Positions 7,544 through 17,594 of a DNA stretch of 64,000 bases are shown piece after piece (position 1 is the first letter of the stretch; each line of letters opens with the position of its first letter). The notes beneath the pieces are model-generated. The model was not told the origin of the DNA. It ran no database searches and was given only the letters and a program-made list of their open reading frames with translations. Source of the stretch: Stutzerimonas stutzeri (GTDB taxonomy: Bacteria > Pseudomonadota > Gammaproteobacteria > Pseudomonadales > Pseudomonadaceae); NCBI RefSeq assembly GCF_015291885.1, contig NZ_CP036186.1:4416001-4480000 (forward strand). Reading direction: 5' to 3'. A program made the position numbers and the translations under genes.

Positions 7544-9361
7544 TCAGCCCTCGATCTCTATCAAGACATCGCCCGGGTTCACCCGGTCACCTTTGGCGAC
7601 ATGAACCGCTTTTACGGTTCCGCCCATGGGCGCCTGGATCTCGGTTTCCATCTTCATCGCTTCGCTGATTAGCACGGCCTGGCCGGCTTTGACCACATCG
7701 CCCTCCTTGACCAGCACATCGACCACGTTGCCCGGCATGCTGGTACTCACATCGCCCGGTCCGCTGGCCTGCTTGCGTTGGCTGCCGCTACTGCCGCCGA
7801 CGAAATTGTTCAGCGGCTCGAATACCACTTCTTCCGGCATGCCATCGATAGAGAGGAAGAAGTGCCGCTTGCCTTCGCCCTTGACGCCCACGCCGGTGAT
7901 GTCGACGCGGTAGGTCTCACCGTGCACATCGATGACGAATTCGGTCGGCACGCCCTGCCCGCCCGCGGCGGTCGCCGTGCTGCCGTCAGGAATCGGCAGC
8001 AAGGTCTCGGGCACCAGCGTGCCGGCCTCGCGCTCCTCGAAGAATTTGCGGCCGATGTCGGGGAACATGGCATAAGTCAGCACGTCTTCTTCGGACGTGG
8101 CCAGCGCGCCGATTTCGCGCCGCAACTTATCCAACTCGGGCTTGATCAGGTCCGCCGGGCGCACCTCGATGAGCTCTTCCCCGCCGATCGCCTGGCGCTG
8201 TAGCTTGGCGTCGATGGTGCCCGGTGCCTTGCCATAGCCGCCCTGCAGGTAGAGCTTCACCTCGTTGGTGATGGTCTTGTAACGCTCGCCGGCCAGCACG
8301 TTGAAGAACGCCTGGGTGCCAACGATCTGCGAGGTGGGCGTGACCAGCGGCGGGTAGCCCAGGTCCTTGCGCACGCGCGGGATCTCGGCCAGCACTTCGT
8401 CCATGCGGTTTAGCGCGCCCTGCTCCTTGAGCTGGTTGGCGAGGTTGGAAATCATCCCGCCCGGCACCTGATTGACCTGCACGCGGGTATCGACGCCGGT
8501 GAAGTCGCTCTCGAACTGGTGGTACTTCTTGCGCACCGCATAGAAGTACAGCCCGATCTCCTGGATCAGTTCCAGATCGAGGCCGGTGTCGTAGGGCGTG
8601 CCGCGCAGCGCGGCGACCATGGACTCGGTGCCGGGGTGGCTGGTGCCCCAGGCCATGGACGAGATCGCGGTGTCGATGTGGTCGGCGCCATTCTCGATGG
8701 CTTTGAGCTGACACATGCTGGCCACGCCCGCAGTGTCGTGGGAATGGATGAACACCGGCAGATCGATCTCGGCCTTCAGCGCACGGACCAGATCACCGGT
8801 GGCAAACGGCGTCAGCAACCCGGCCATGTCCTTGATCGCGATGGAGTCGACGCCCATGTCACGCATCGCCCGGCCCTGCTCGACGAACAACTCGACGGTG
8901 TGCACCGGACTGGTGGTGTAGGCGATGGTGCCCTGCGCGTGCTTGCCGGTCTTTTTCACCGCACGTATGGCGGTTTCCAGGTTCCGCACATCGTTCATCG
9001 CATCGAAGATGCGGAACACGTCGATACCGTTTTCCGCCGCCTTGGCGCAGAAGGCTTCGACCACGTCATCGGCGTAGTGCCGATAGCCCAGCAGGTTCTG
9101 CCCGCGCAATAGCATCTGCAAGCGGGTATTGGGCAGCGCCGCCTTGAGCTGGCGCAGACGCTCCCAGGGATCCTCTTTCAAGAAGCGCACGCAGGCGTCG
9201 AATGTCGCACCGCCCCAGACTTCCAGTGACCAGTACCCGACGCGGTCGAGCTTGTCGCAGATCGGCAGCATATCCTCGGTGCGCATGCGGGTGGCCAGCA
9301 GCGACTGGTGAGCATCACGCAGGATGGTGTCGGTAACGGTGATTTTCTTCTGAGCAGTCAT
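7544..9361 (-). CDS. pycB: Pyruvate carboxylase subunit B (carboxyltransferase plus biotin carrier; oxaloacetate decarboxylase alpha-like)
   Basis: A 605-residue subunit. The N-terminal carboxyltransferase domain begins with ITVTDTILRDAHQSLLATRMR and contains the metal/pyruvate-site blocks RIFDAMNDVRNL and FIHSHDTAG. A PYC-OADA conserved domain follows. The C-terminal biotinyl domain carries the biotin lysine in ISEAMKMETEIQAP. It is often annotated oadA, but pairing with a biotin carboxylase subunit 10 bp upstream, without sodium-pump beta/gamma subunits, indicates an anaplerotic pyruvate carboxylase (pyruvate + bicarbonate + ATP to oxaloacetate), as for PA5435 in P. aeruginosa. Confidence 0.95.
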   Translation of the reverse strand: MTAQKKITVTDTILRDAHQSLLATRMRTEDMLPICDKLDRVGYWSLEVWGGATFDACVRFLKEDPWERLRQLKAALPNTRLQMLLRGQNLLGYRHYADDVVEAFCAKAAENGIDVFRIFDAMNDVRNLETAIRAVKKTGKHAQGTIAYTTSPVHTVELFVEQGRAMRDMGVDSIAIKDMAGLLTPFATGDLVRALKAEIDLPVFIHSHDTAGVASMCQLKAIENGADHIDTAISSMAWGTSHPGTESMVAALRGTPYDTGLDLELIQEIGLYFYAVRKKYHQFESDFTGVDTRVQVNQVPGGMISNLANQLKEQGALNRMDEVLAEIPRVRKDLGYPPLVTPTSQIVGTQAFFNVLAGERYKTITNEVKLYLQGGYGKAPGTIDAKLQRQAIGGEELIEVRPADLIKPELDKLRREIGALATSEEDVLTYAMFPDIGRKFFEEREAGTLVPETLLPIPDGSTATAAGGQGVPTEFVIDVHGETYRVDITGVGVKGEGKRHFFLSIDGMPEEVVFEPLNNFVGGSSGSQRKQASGPGDVSTSMPGNVVDVLVKEGDVVKAGQAVLISEAMKMETEIQAPMGGTVKAVHVAKGDRVNPGDVLIEIEG

Positions 9362-9371
9362 GGTTCGTTCC

Positions 9372-10787
9372 TCACAGTCCTGCGTGGGCGGCGATGGCGG
9401 CAGCGATGGCCAGGGCCAGCTCGCCCGGCTTGCGTTTGATCGAGTAGTTCAGCAATTCCGGATGGTTGTCGACGAAGCTGGTGTTGAACTGCCCGCTGCG
9501 GAAATCCGGGTTGGCGAGAATCTGCTGATAGTAGGTGGCGGTGGTCTTCACGCCCTGCACGCGCATGTCGTCCAGTGCGCGCGAACCGCGGGCGAGCGCC
9601 TCCTCCCAGGTCAACGCCCATACGATCAGCTTCAGGCACATGGAGTCGTAGTACGGCGGGATGGTGTAGCCGGTGTAGATCGCCGTATCGGTACGCACAC
9701 CGGGGCCGCCGGGGGCGTAGTAACGGGTGATCTTGCCGAAGCAGGGCAGGAAGTTGTTGCGAGGCTCCTCGGCGTTGATGCGGAACTGCAGGGCGAAGCC
9801 GCGATACTGGATGTCTTCCTGCTTGACCGAGAGCGGCAGGCCCGAAGCGATACGGATCTGCTCGCGGACGATGTCGATACCGGTGATTTCCTCGGTGATG
9901 GTGTGCTCCACCTGTACCCGGGTGTTCATCTCCATGAAGTACACCTCGCCTTCAGCGAGCAAGAACTCCACGGTGCCGGCGTTCTCGTAACCCACCGCCT
10001 TGGCAGCACGTACCGCCAGGTCGCCGATATAGGCCCGTTGCTCGGGCGTGAGTTGCGGGCTCGGGGCGATCTCGATGAGCTTCTGGTTACGCCGCTGGAT
10101 CGAGCAGTCGCGCTCGAACAGATGCACAGTGTTGCCGAAGGAGTCGGCAAGGATTTGCGCCTCGATGTGCTTGGGCTCGACGATGCATTTCTCCAGAAAC
10201 ACGTCGGCCGAACCGAAGGCCTTGGTTGCCTCGGAAATGACGCGCGGATAGGCCTGGGCCAATTCCTCCCGGGAATTGCAGCGGCGAATACCGCGGCCGC
10301 CACCACCAGACGTCGCCTTGAGCATCACCGGATAGCCAATGCCGTCAGCCGCGGCCAGCGCTTCTTCGACATTCGCCACGTTGCCTTCGGTGCCTGGCGT
10401 GACCGGCACGCCAGCCTTGATCATGCTGCGCCGTGCCTCGGTCTTGTCGCCCATGCGGCGAATCACTTCGGCGCTCGGGCCGACGAAGCGAATGCCACGC
10501 TCGGCGCAGATTTCCGCCAGCTCGGCATTTTCAGAGAGGAAGCCGTAGCCCGGATGCAGGGCGTCGCAGCCGGTTTCCACAGCTAAATTGACCAGCTTTC
10601 GCGGGTTCAGATAGCCGGCCAACGGGTCGTCGCCAATAAAGTGCGCCTCGTCGGCGCGCTTGACGTGCAATGCGTGGCGGTCGGGCTCGGCGAAAACCGC
10701 CACCGAGCGCACGCCCATTTCGGCGCAGGCCCGCACGATGCGGACGGCAATTTCACCGCGGTTGGCGATCAGCAGCTTCTTGATCAC
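9372..10787 (-). CDS. pycA: Pyruvate carboxylase subunit A (biotin carboxylase)
   Basis: ATP- and bicarbonate-dependent biotin carboxylase, 471 residues. The start is GTG at 10787 (VIKKLLIANRGEIAVRIVRA), preceded by GAGGGA; the open frame runs upstream to 10943 but that part has no family similarity. Key motifs are the glycine-rich ATP lid KATSGGGGRGIR, the EKCIVEPKHIEAQI block, and FMEMNTRVQVEHTITEEITG with catalytic Glu and Arg. It is the first gene of the pycA-pycB operon and is divergent from a LysR regulator. Confidence 0.95.
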   Translation of the reverse strand: MIKKLLIANRGEIAVRIVRACAEMGVRSVAVFAEPDRHALHVKRADEAHFIGDDPLAGYLNPRKLVNLAVETGCDALHPGYGFLSENAELAEICAERGIRFVGPSAEVIRRMGDKTEARRSMIKAGVPVTPGTEGNVANVEEALAAADGIGYPVMLKATSGGGGRGIRRCNSREELAQAYPRVISEATKAFGSADVFLEKCIVEPKHIEAQILADSFGNTVHLFERDCSIQRRNQKLIEIAPSPQLTPEQRAYIGDLAVRAAKAVGYENAGTVEFLLAEGEVYFMEMNTRVQVEHTITEEITGIDIVREQIRIASGLPLSVKQEDIQYRGFALQFRINAEEPRNNFLPCFGKITRYYAPGGPGVRTDTAIYTGYTIPPYYDSMCLKLIVWALTWEEALARGSRALDDMRVQGVKTTATYYQQILANPDFRSGQFNTSFVDNHPELLNYSIKRKPGELALAIAAAIAAHAGL

Positions 10788-10915
10788 GCTGTCAGTCCCT
10801 CGGTCGATGAGCAGGTGACCCGTATGCGGGTCATGATCACTCGCATTCACAACGAGCCTTTTCACCCTACGCCCGCACGGGGGATTATCGAAAATGAATA
10901 ATTGTTTGCTTGATG

Positions 10916-10931
10916 ATAAGTAATTACTTAT
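10916..10931. promoter_or_regulatory. Candidate LysR operator: perfect 16-bp palindrome
   Basis: ATAAGTAATTACTTAT is a perfect dyad of the T-N11-A type, lying 129 bp upstream of pycA and 96 bp upstream of the divergent LysR gene. It is in an AT-rich patch that stands out from its surroundings. Binding by the adjacent LysR protein is inference from position. Confidence 0.55.
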
Positions 10932-11026
10932 AGATGTAGGCAACAGCGCATTAAGCTGGCCAATCGGTCAGCACATCGCCGGGCTCCACTCCAGCGAACC
11001 AATCACCCTAAAATGCGGTAAACGTG

Positions 11027-11986
11027 ATGCGAAAATCGCTGATGCGCATGACATTGCGCCAGCTACAGGTATTTCGTGCGGTTTGCGAAACGCTCTCTTA
11101 CAGTCGCGCAGCAGAAGAAATGTCGCTGACCCAGCCTGCTGTCAGCCTGCAGATTCGCCAGCTGGAAGAATTGGTCGGACAGCCGTTGTTCGAGTATGTC
11201 GGCAAGAAGCTCTATCTCACCGACGCTGCTGAAGCACTGCAACGGGCCAGCACAGACATTTTCGGTCGTTTGGACAGCCTCGACATGCAGCTGTCCGACT
11301 TGCAGGGCTCGCTGCAGGGGCAACTCAACCTGGCCGTAGAGTCCAGCGCCAAGTACGTCACCCCACACCTGTTCGCCGCCTTCAAGCGCCTGCATCCAGA
11401 GGTCAGCCTGCAGCTGGTGGTGGTCAACCACGCCCAGGCGGTCAAGCGCCTGTCAGTGAGCCGTGACGATCTGCTGATCATGTCTCAGGTGCCTACCGAC
11501 ATGGACTTGGAGTTCATGCCCTTTCTGAACAACCCGATCATCGCAGTGGCGCCGCCCGAGCACCCGCTATGTAGGGCGGCAACGCTATCGCTGCAGGACC
11601 TCACAGGCTATCCACTGCTGGTACGCGAGCCAGGCTCCGGTACGCGGCGCGCCGGCGAAGACTACTTACGCCAGAAGCGCGCGCATTTCGCTCAGACTAT
11701 CCAGGTTGCCTCGCTGGACGCGCTACGCGAGTGCGTGGTGGCCGGGCTCGGTCTGGCCCTGCTGCCACGCCACGCGGTGCACCTGGAGCTCGCCAGCGGG
11801 CGGCTATGCGAGCTGCCGGTGGTGGAACTGCCGTTGTACCGCAGCTGGTGCGTGGTGCATCCGCGCGGCAAGCGCCTGAGCCCGGTGGCCCAGGCGTTCT
11901 TCGCCTTCCTCCGTGAAGAGCGCGCGCAGATCAGTGCGCTGGCGGAGCGCTTCGCCGGCTCGCCGACGAGTCCCGCAGCGAGCTGA
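11027..11986 (+). CDS. pycR: LysR-family regulator next to pyruvate carboxylase
   Basis: A 319-residue LysR-type regulator. The N-terminal winged helix is LRQLQVFRAVCETLSYSRAAEEMSLTQPAVSLQIRQLEEL, shown here by its blocks SYSRAAEEMSLTQPAVS and LEELVGQPLFEYV. The effector-binding domain follows from about residue 95 (LNLAVESSAKYVTPHLF). The start is ATG 11027; the GTG immediately before it and an internal ATG at 11048 are alternatives. It is divergent from pycAB, as is the regulator PA5437 (PycR) in P. aeruginosa, and probably regulates pycA through the palindrome at 10916-10931. Confidence 0.9.
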   Translation: MRKSLMRMTLRQLQVFRAVCETLSYSRAAEEMSLTQPAVSLQIRQLEELVGQPLFEYVGKKLYLTDAAEALQRASTDIFGRLDSLDMQLSDLQGSLQGQLNLAVESSAKYVTPHLFAAFKRLHPEVSLQLVVVNHAQAVKRLSVSRDDLLIMSQVPTDMDLEFMPFLNNPIIAVAPPEHPLCRAATLSLQDLTGYPLLVREPGSGTRRAGEDYLRQKRAHFAQTIQVASLDALRECVVAGLGLALLPRHAVHLELASGRLCELPVVELPLYRSWCVVHPRGKRLSPVAQAFFAFLREERAQISALAERFAGSPTSPAAS

Positions 11987-12140
11987 TCACCAGCGCGTCG
12001 GCGTAGTCATTGAGCTCGGCATGCAGCTGGCGTTGCTCGGTGTAGCTTTCGATAGCGCGGCGAAAACGCATGCGGCGCTCATCCTGCTGTTTGCGACGGG
12101 ACTTACTGTCGAGCTGGCTGTCGTCGGTGTGCCGGAGCAT
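11931..12140 (-). CDS. Small basic protein, PA3496-like
   Basis: A 69-residue protein with the core RRMRFRRAIESYTEQRQLHAEL, matching the pattern of the short PA3496-type proteins (arginine-rich stretch followed by RRAIEDYxExRxL). It starts at ATG 12140, and its last 19 codons overlap the 3' end of the LysR gene on the other strand. The C-terminal tail (SSASRRSAPPAH) is low complexity. Function unknown; assignment to the family is from memory of its pattern and is moderate. Confidence 0.55.
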   Translation of the reverse strand: MLRHTDDSQLDSKSRRKQQDERRMRFRRAIESYTEQRQLHAELNDYADALVISSLRDSSASRRSAPPAH

Positions 12141-12252
12141 GGGCGGTCTCCCAGAACAGGTAAGGGAAAACCAGCATCGACGCTATGGATGACAGCATGA
12201 AGTCAGCGCCATTACGCGCCGATGAAAACGGAGCAACCTGCAGAACAGCCGC

Positions 12253-13119
12253 TCAGTCTTCGTGCGACTTGACCTTCTGTGGCGACAGGCGAAGGCTGCG
12301 CAGGCTGCGTTTCACGCTCTTGAGGTGATTGACCAGGCTCGGTCCGCGCGCCATCGCGACCCCCATGGCCAGCACGTCGATTACCACCAGATGGGCAATG
12401 CGCGAGGTCAGCGGGGTGTAGATCTCAGTGTCTTCCTGCACGTCGATGGCCAGGTTGATGGTGGCCAGCTCGGCCAGCGGCGTCTGGCTCGGGCACAGGG
12501 TGATCAGCGTAGCGCCCGACTCCCGTACCACATTGGCGGTGATCAGCAGGTCCTTGGAGCGCCCCGATTGGGAGATGCAGATGGCCACATCGCTGGGCTT
12601 GAGGGTCACCGCCGACATCGCCTGCATATGCGGATCGGAATAGGCCGCGGCTGACAGCAACAAACGGAAGAACTTGTGCTGTGCGTCGGTAGCCACTGCG
12701 CCGGAGGCGCCAAAACCATAGAACTCCACGCGCTCGGCCTTGGCCATGGCGGCGACGGCGCGTTCCAGCGCGTCGGAGTCGAGCTTCTCGCGCACCTCCA
12801 TCAGTGTGTGCAGGGTGGTGTCGAAGATCTTCAGCGCGAAATCGGTTACCGAGTCGTTCTCGCTGATCGCAAACTGACCGAAGCTGGCACCGGCCGCCAG
12901 ACTCTGCGCCAGCTTCAGCTTGAGATCCTGGAAGCCGAGGCAGCCGATAGCGCGACAGAAGCGCACGATGGTCGGCTCGCTGACACCCACGGCATGCGCG
13001 AGGTCTGCCATGGAGCTGTGCATCACCGCGGCCGGATCGAGCAACACATGATCGGCCACCTTAAGCTCCGACTTCCGTAGCAGGCTTCTAGACTGGGCGA
13101 TGTGCTGCAGCAGATTCAC
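12253..13119 (-). CDS. rccR: RpiR/HexR-family regulator, probably RccR
   Basis: A 288-residue regulator with an N-terminal RpiR helix-turn-helix (SSMADLAHAVGVSEPTIVRFCRAIG, in blocks MADLAHAVGVSEPT and VRFCRAIGCLGFQ) and a C-terminal SIS sugar-phosphate domain (VEFYGFGASG, ISQSGRSKDLL, YTPLTSRIAHL). The start is GTG 13119. It is divergent from zwf, and its position between the pyc regulator and zwf equals PA5438. That orthologue corresponds to RccR, which responds to KDPG and controls pyruvate and glyoxylate-shunt genes. HexR itself is a close paralogue, so the RccR label rests on gene order. Confidence 0.85.
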   Translation of the reverse strand: MNLLQHIAQSRSLLRKSELKVADHVLLDPAAVMHSSMADLAHAVGVSEPTIVRFCRAIGCLGFQDLKLKLAQSLAAGASFGQFAISENDSVTDFALKIFDTTLHTLMEVREKLDSDALERAVAAMAKAERVEFYGFGASGAVATDAQHKFFRLLLSAAAYSDPHMQAMSAVTLKPSDVAICISQSGRSKDLLITANVVRESGATLITLCPSQTPLAELATINLAIDVQEDTEIYTPLTSRIAHLVVIDVLAMGVAMARGPSLVNHLKSVKRSLRSLRLSPQKVKSHED

Positions 13120-13204
13120 GTTCCGGACTCGCTATGATCACGTATGACGGCCTCATTCAGGCGCAACAGGCGCCGCTCGGCCATCAGCGGGTTGTAGTGG
13201 GGCG

Positions 13205-13217
13205 GTAGTTATACTAC
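13205..13217. promoter_or_regulatory. Candidate RccR/HexR operator upstream of zwf
   Basis: GTAGTTATACTAC (flanked by ACAAG on the right) is an inverted repeat GTAGT-N3-ACTAC of the kind bound by RpiR-family sugar-phosphate regulators in Pseudomonas (half-sites TGTAGT/ACTACA). A further TTGTAGT half-site lies at 13192-13198. It sits 46 bp before the zwf start codon, in the region shared with the divergent regulator. Confidence 0.6.
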
Positions 13218-13262
13218 AAGCCTCGGCATGCCGCCCATTTTTTGGCCTCTAGGAGTGACCCG

Positions 13263-14705
<1,443 letters not shown>

Positions 14706-15209
14706 AATTACCCAGAGCAACTTCTCACAACTTCGCTGCAGCCCGCGTATAACGCGAGATAGAGCGGATCGGTAGTCTTTTCGTAACCGCCCGGTACGGC
14801 CCTGGCAACTAGTGAGATCAACTAGCTCAGCCTCGGCCGTATCACGCCGACATACAGGCGTCATATCAGCCAATTATTATGGATAGTTCGGTTCGCATAT
14901 CACTGCTATTTCCCTGCTCGCATTGCGTACTATTCTTCCAGACATACTTCACCGCAAAATGGCATGAGCACTCGCACAAATACCGCGATTGAGCAGCGCG
15001 CCAGGAAACAGATCGAAACCCAGCATTCACGGCATCTGCAGCCCAGATCACGCAACGCTTTGAGAACTTCTTCGCGCCACGACGCTCGAACTTCCCGTGT
15101 CACTCCCTGAACTCACGCATTACTATCAGCGATAATCACTCGCCAGTCGAAATGAAACAGACTGAAACATCCATGGCGCAATCGCTGTAATAGCGCGGGA
15201 TTGAGCGAT
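14706..15209. other. Long non-coding spacer between zwf and the ect promoter
   Basis: About 500 bp without a supported gene. Short open frames on both strands have no ribosome site, family pattern or consistent codon use. No clear zwf terminator was found. The 3' part leads into the inverted repeat and promoter of the ectoine operon. Confidence 0.5.
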
Positions 15210-15236
15210 ATATGCGAGGCCCAGCACTTCGCATAT
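15210..15236. promoter_or_regulatory. Inverted repeat just upstream of the ect promoter
   Basis: ATATGCGA (15210-15217) and TCGCATAT (15229-15236) form an 8-bp inverted repeat with an 11-bp spacer, ending 13 bp before the -35 box of the ectoine promoter. Spacing of about two helical turns between half-site centres fits a dimeric regulator. No ectR gene is present nearby. Confidence 0.4.
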
Positions 15237-15249
15237 TCGGAAGTTCGGG

Positions 15250-15279
15250 TTGAGAAACTTCTCCGGATATGCCTACCCT
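15250..15279 (+). promoter_or_regulatory. ectoine operon promoter
   Basis: TTGAGA (15250-15255), an 18-bp spacer and TACCCT (15274-15279) match the osmotically controlled sigma-70-type ect promoter reported for P. stutzeri A1501, as I recall it. The -10 box overlaps the first in-frame ATG of ectA (15269), so transcription would start near 15286, downstream of that codon. Confidence 0.75.
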
Positions 15280-15316
15280 AATAAGGAATTCAATCAACAA
15301 CCCCAAAGGCATTGTT

Positions 15317-15850
15317 TTGAGTTTCCCCACCGTAGTGCTCCGTCGCCCAACCGACGGCGACGGTTACAACCTGCATCAGCTGGTGGCGCGCTGCCAGCCC
15401 CTCGATACCAATTCGGTCTACTGCAACCTGCTGCAGTGCTCCGATTTCGCCGACACCGCCATCGCCGCAGAGAACGCCCAAGGCGAGCTGGTTGGTTTCA
15501 TCTCGGGTTATTGCCCCCCTGCCCGCCCGGACACCCTGTTCGTCTGGCAGGTCGCCGTCGACAGTTCGATGCGCGGTCAGGGCCTGGCCCTGCGCATGCT
15601 GCTGTCACTGACGGCCCGTGTGGCTCGTGAGCACGACGTGCGCTTCATGGAAACCACCATTTCCCCGGACAACTCGGCGTCGCAGGCATTGTTCAAGCGG
15701 GCATTCGATCGGCTGGGTGCCGACTGCACCACGCGCACGCTGTTCTCCCGCGCCGCGCATTTCGGCGGTCAGCACGAGGACGAGGTGCTCTACCGCGCCG
15801 GCCCGTTCACCGTTTCCCATCTAGAAGAAGAGCTCAAGGAGCACGCATGA
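15317..15850 (+). CDS. ectA: L-2,4-diaminobutyrate N-acetyltransferase (ectoine synthesis)
   Basis: GNAT enzyme that acetylates 2,4-diaminobutyrate, the second step of ectoine synthesis. Conserved features are [33 protein letters not shown], and the acetyl-CoA loop [17 protein letters not shown]. The start is a choice. The in-frame ATG at 15269 (193 aa) lies inside the -10 region, so TTG 15317 (177 aa) is preferred; AAAGG seven bases upstream supports it, and the resulting N-terminus has the usual family length. The stop overlaps the ectB start as ATGA. Expression is expected to rise with salt or osmotic stress. Confidence 0.92.
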   Translation: MSFPTVVLRRPTDGDGYNLHQLVARCQPLDTNSVYCNLLQCSDFADTAIAAENAQGELVGFISGYCPPARPDTLFVWQVAVDSSMRGQGLALRMLLSLTARVAREHDVRFMETTISPDNSASQALFKRAFDRLGADCTTRTLFSRAAHFGGQHEDEVLYRAGPFTVSHLEEELKEHA

Positions 15851-17124
15851 AAACTTTTGAACTGAACGAATCCAAGGTTCGTAGCTACTGCCGTTCCTTC
15901 CCCGTGGTCTTCAACCAGGCCCAGGGCGCCGAACTGGTCACCCAGGACGGCAAGCGTTACATCGACTTCCTCGCCGGTGCCGGCACGCTCAACTACGGGC
16001 ACAACCACCCGGTACTCAAGCAGGCGCTGCTCGAGTACATCGAGAACGACGGCATTACCCACGGCCTGGACATGTACACCGCGGCCAAGGAGCGTTTCCT
16101 CGAAACCTTCAACCGCCTGATCCTCGAACCGCGCGGCATGGGCGACTACCGCATGCAGTTCACCGGCCCGACCGGCACCAACGCGGTCGAAGCGGCGATG
16201 AAGCTGGCGCGCAAGGTCACCGGGCGTAACAACATCATCAGCTTCACCAACGGCTTCCACGGCTGCAGCATCGGCGCGCTGGCCGCGACCGGCAACCAGC
16301 ATCACCGCGGCGGCTCCGGCATCAGCCTCACCGATGTCAGCCGCATGCCGTACGCCAACTATTTCGGCGACAAGACCAACACCATCGGCATGATGGACAA
16401 GCTGCTCTCCGACCCCTCCAGCGGCATCGACAAGCCGGCCGCGGTGATCGTCGAGGTGGTGCAGGGCGAAGGCGGTCTCAACACCGCGTCGACCGAGTGG
16501 ATGCGCAAGCTCGACAAACTCTGCCGCAAGCACGAGATGCTGCTGATCGTCGACGACATCCAGGCCGGCTGCGGCCGCACCGGGACCTTCTTCAGCTTCG
16601 AGGAGATGGGCATCCATCCGGACATCGTGACCCTGTCCAAGTCGCTGTCCGGCTATGGCCTGCCATTCGCCATGGTGCTGCTGCGCCCAGAGCTGGACCA
16701 GTGGAAGCCAGGCGAGCACAACGGCACCTTCCGCGGTAACAACCATGCGTTCGTCACCGCTGCCGCAGCCGTCGAGCATTTCTGGCAGAACGACGAGTTC
16801 GCCAACAGCGTGAAGGCCAAGGGCAAGCGCATCGCCGACGGCATGCAACGCATCGTCCGCCGCCACGGCCCGGATTCGCTGTTCCTCAAGGGCCGCGGAA
16901 TGATGATCGGCATCAGCTGCCCGGATGGTGATATCGCCTCCGCCGTCTGCCGTCACGCCTTCGAGAACGGCCTGGTTATCGAAACCAGCGGCGCCCACAG
17001 TGAAGTGGTCAAGTGTCTCTGCCCGCTAATCATCAGCGAAGAGCAGATCGACCGCGCACTCGCCATCCTCGACAAGGCCTTCGCCGCCGTGATGAGCGAG
17101 CAGACCGAAAACCAAGCTTCCTGA
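15847..17124 (+). CDS. ectB: Diaminobutyrate-2-oxoglutarate aminotransferase (ectoine synthesis)
   Basis: PLP-dependent class III aminotransferase, 425 residues, making 2,4-diaminobutyrate from aspartate semialdehyde and glutamate. The order of motifs is [54 protein letters not shown] (with the cofactor aspartate), and [14 protein letters not shown] with the PLP lysine near residue 265. It overlaps ectA by four bases and is followed 10 bp later by ectC. Confidence 0.97.
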   Translation: MKTFELNESKVRSYCRSFPVVFNQAQGAELVTQDGKRYIDFLAGAGTLNYGHNHPVLKQALLEYIENDGITHGLDMYTAAKERFLETFNRLILEPRGMGDYRMQFTGPTGTNAVEAAMKLARKVTGRNNIISFTNGFHGCSIGALAATGNQHHRGGSGISLTDVSRMPYANYFGDKTNTIGMMDKLLSDPSSGIDKPAAVIVEVVQGEGGLNTASTEWMRKLDKLCRKHEMLLIVDDIQAGCGRTGTFFSFEEMGIHPDIVTLSKSLSGYGLPFAMVLLRPELDQWKPGEHNGTFRGNNHAFVTAAAAVEHFWQNDEFANSVKAKGKRIADGMQRIVRRHGPDSLFLKGRGMMIGISCPDGDIASAVCRHAFENGLVIETSGAHSEVVKCLCPLIISEEQIDRALAILDKAFAAVMSEQTENQAS

Positions 17125-17134
17125 GGTATTTGCA

Positions 17135-17536
17135 ATGATCGTCAGAACCCTCGCCGAGTGCGAGCAGACCGACCGCAAGGTCCACAGCAAGACCGGCACC
17201 TGGGACAGCACCCGCCTGTTGCTCAAAGACGACAACATGGGTTTCTCGTTCCACATCACCACCATCTACGCCGGCAGCGAGACGCACATCCACTACCAGA
17301 ACCATCTGGAGTCGGTGTACTGCATGAGCGGCAACGGCGAGATCGAGACCATTGCCGACGGCAAGATCTACAAGATCGAACCCGGCACGCTGTACATCCT
17401 CGACAAGCACGACGAGCACCTGCTGCGTGGCGGTAGCGAGGACATGAAGATGGCCTGCGTCTTCAACCCGCCGCTCAACGGCAAGGAAGTGCATGACGAG
17501 AGCGGCGTCTATCCGCTGGAGGCCGAAACCGTCTGA
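17135..17536 (+). CDS. ectC: Ectoine synthase
   Basis: Cupin-fold cyclase of 133 residues, within the usual 128-137 range, closing N-gamma-acetyl-diaminobutyrate to ectoine. Key blocks are [20 protein letters not shown] at the N-terminus, [20 protein letters not shown] with metal-site histidines, [19 protein letters not shown], and [14 protein letters not shown] hairpin (17549-17570) separates it from ectD. Confidence 0.97.
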   Translation: MIVRTLAECEQTDRKVHSKTGTWDSTRLLLKDDNMGFSFHITTIYAGSETHIHYQNHLESVYCMSGNGEIETIADGKIYKIEPGTLYILDKHDEHLLRGGSEDMKMACVFNPPLNGKEVHDESGVYPLEAETV

Positions 17537-17548
17537 TACCGGTTTACC

Positions 17549-17570
17549 GGGGCGGCCGCCGAGCCGCCCC
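17549..17570 (+). other. GC hairpin between ectC and ectD
   Basis: GGGGCGGC, a 6-base loop and GCCGCCCC form a strong stem 12 bp after ectC and 24 bp before the ectD start. It lacks a T-run, so it may tune ectD expression or mRNA stability rather than fully terminate. Confidence 0.45.
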
Positions 17571-17594
17571 CCATCACAAGAAAAGGAGGTAAGC

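Noticed and set aside
7544..9361. Sodium-pumping oxaloacetate decarboxylase
   Set aside because: Subunit is OadA-like, but no beta or gamma pump subunits are present and it is paired with a biotin carboxylase, so pyruvate carboxylase is the better call.
14866..15051. 61-codon minus-strand frame between zwf and ectA
   Set aside because: No ribosome site, family pattern or consistent codon usage.
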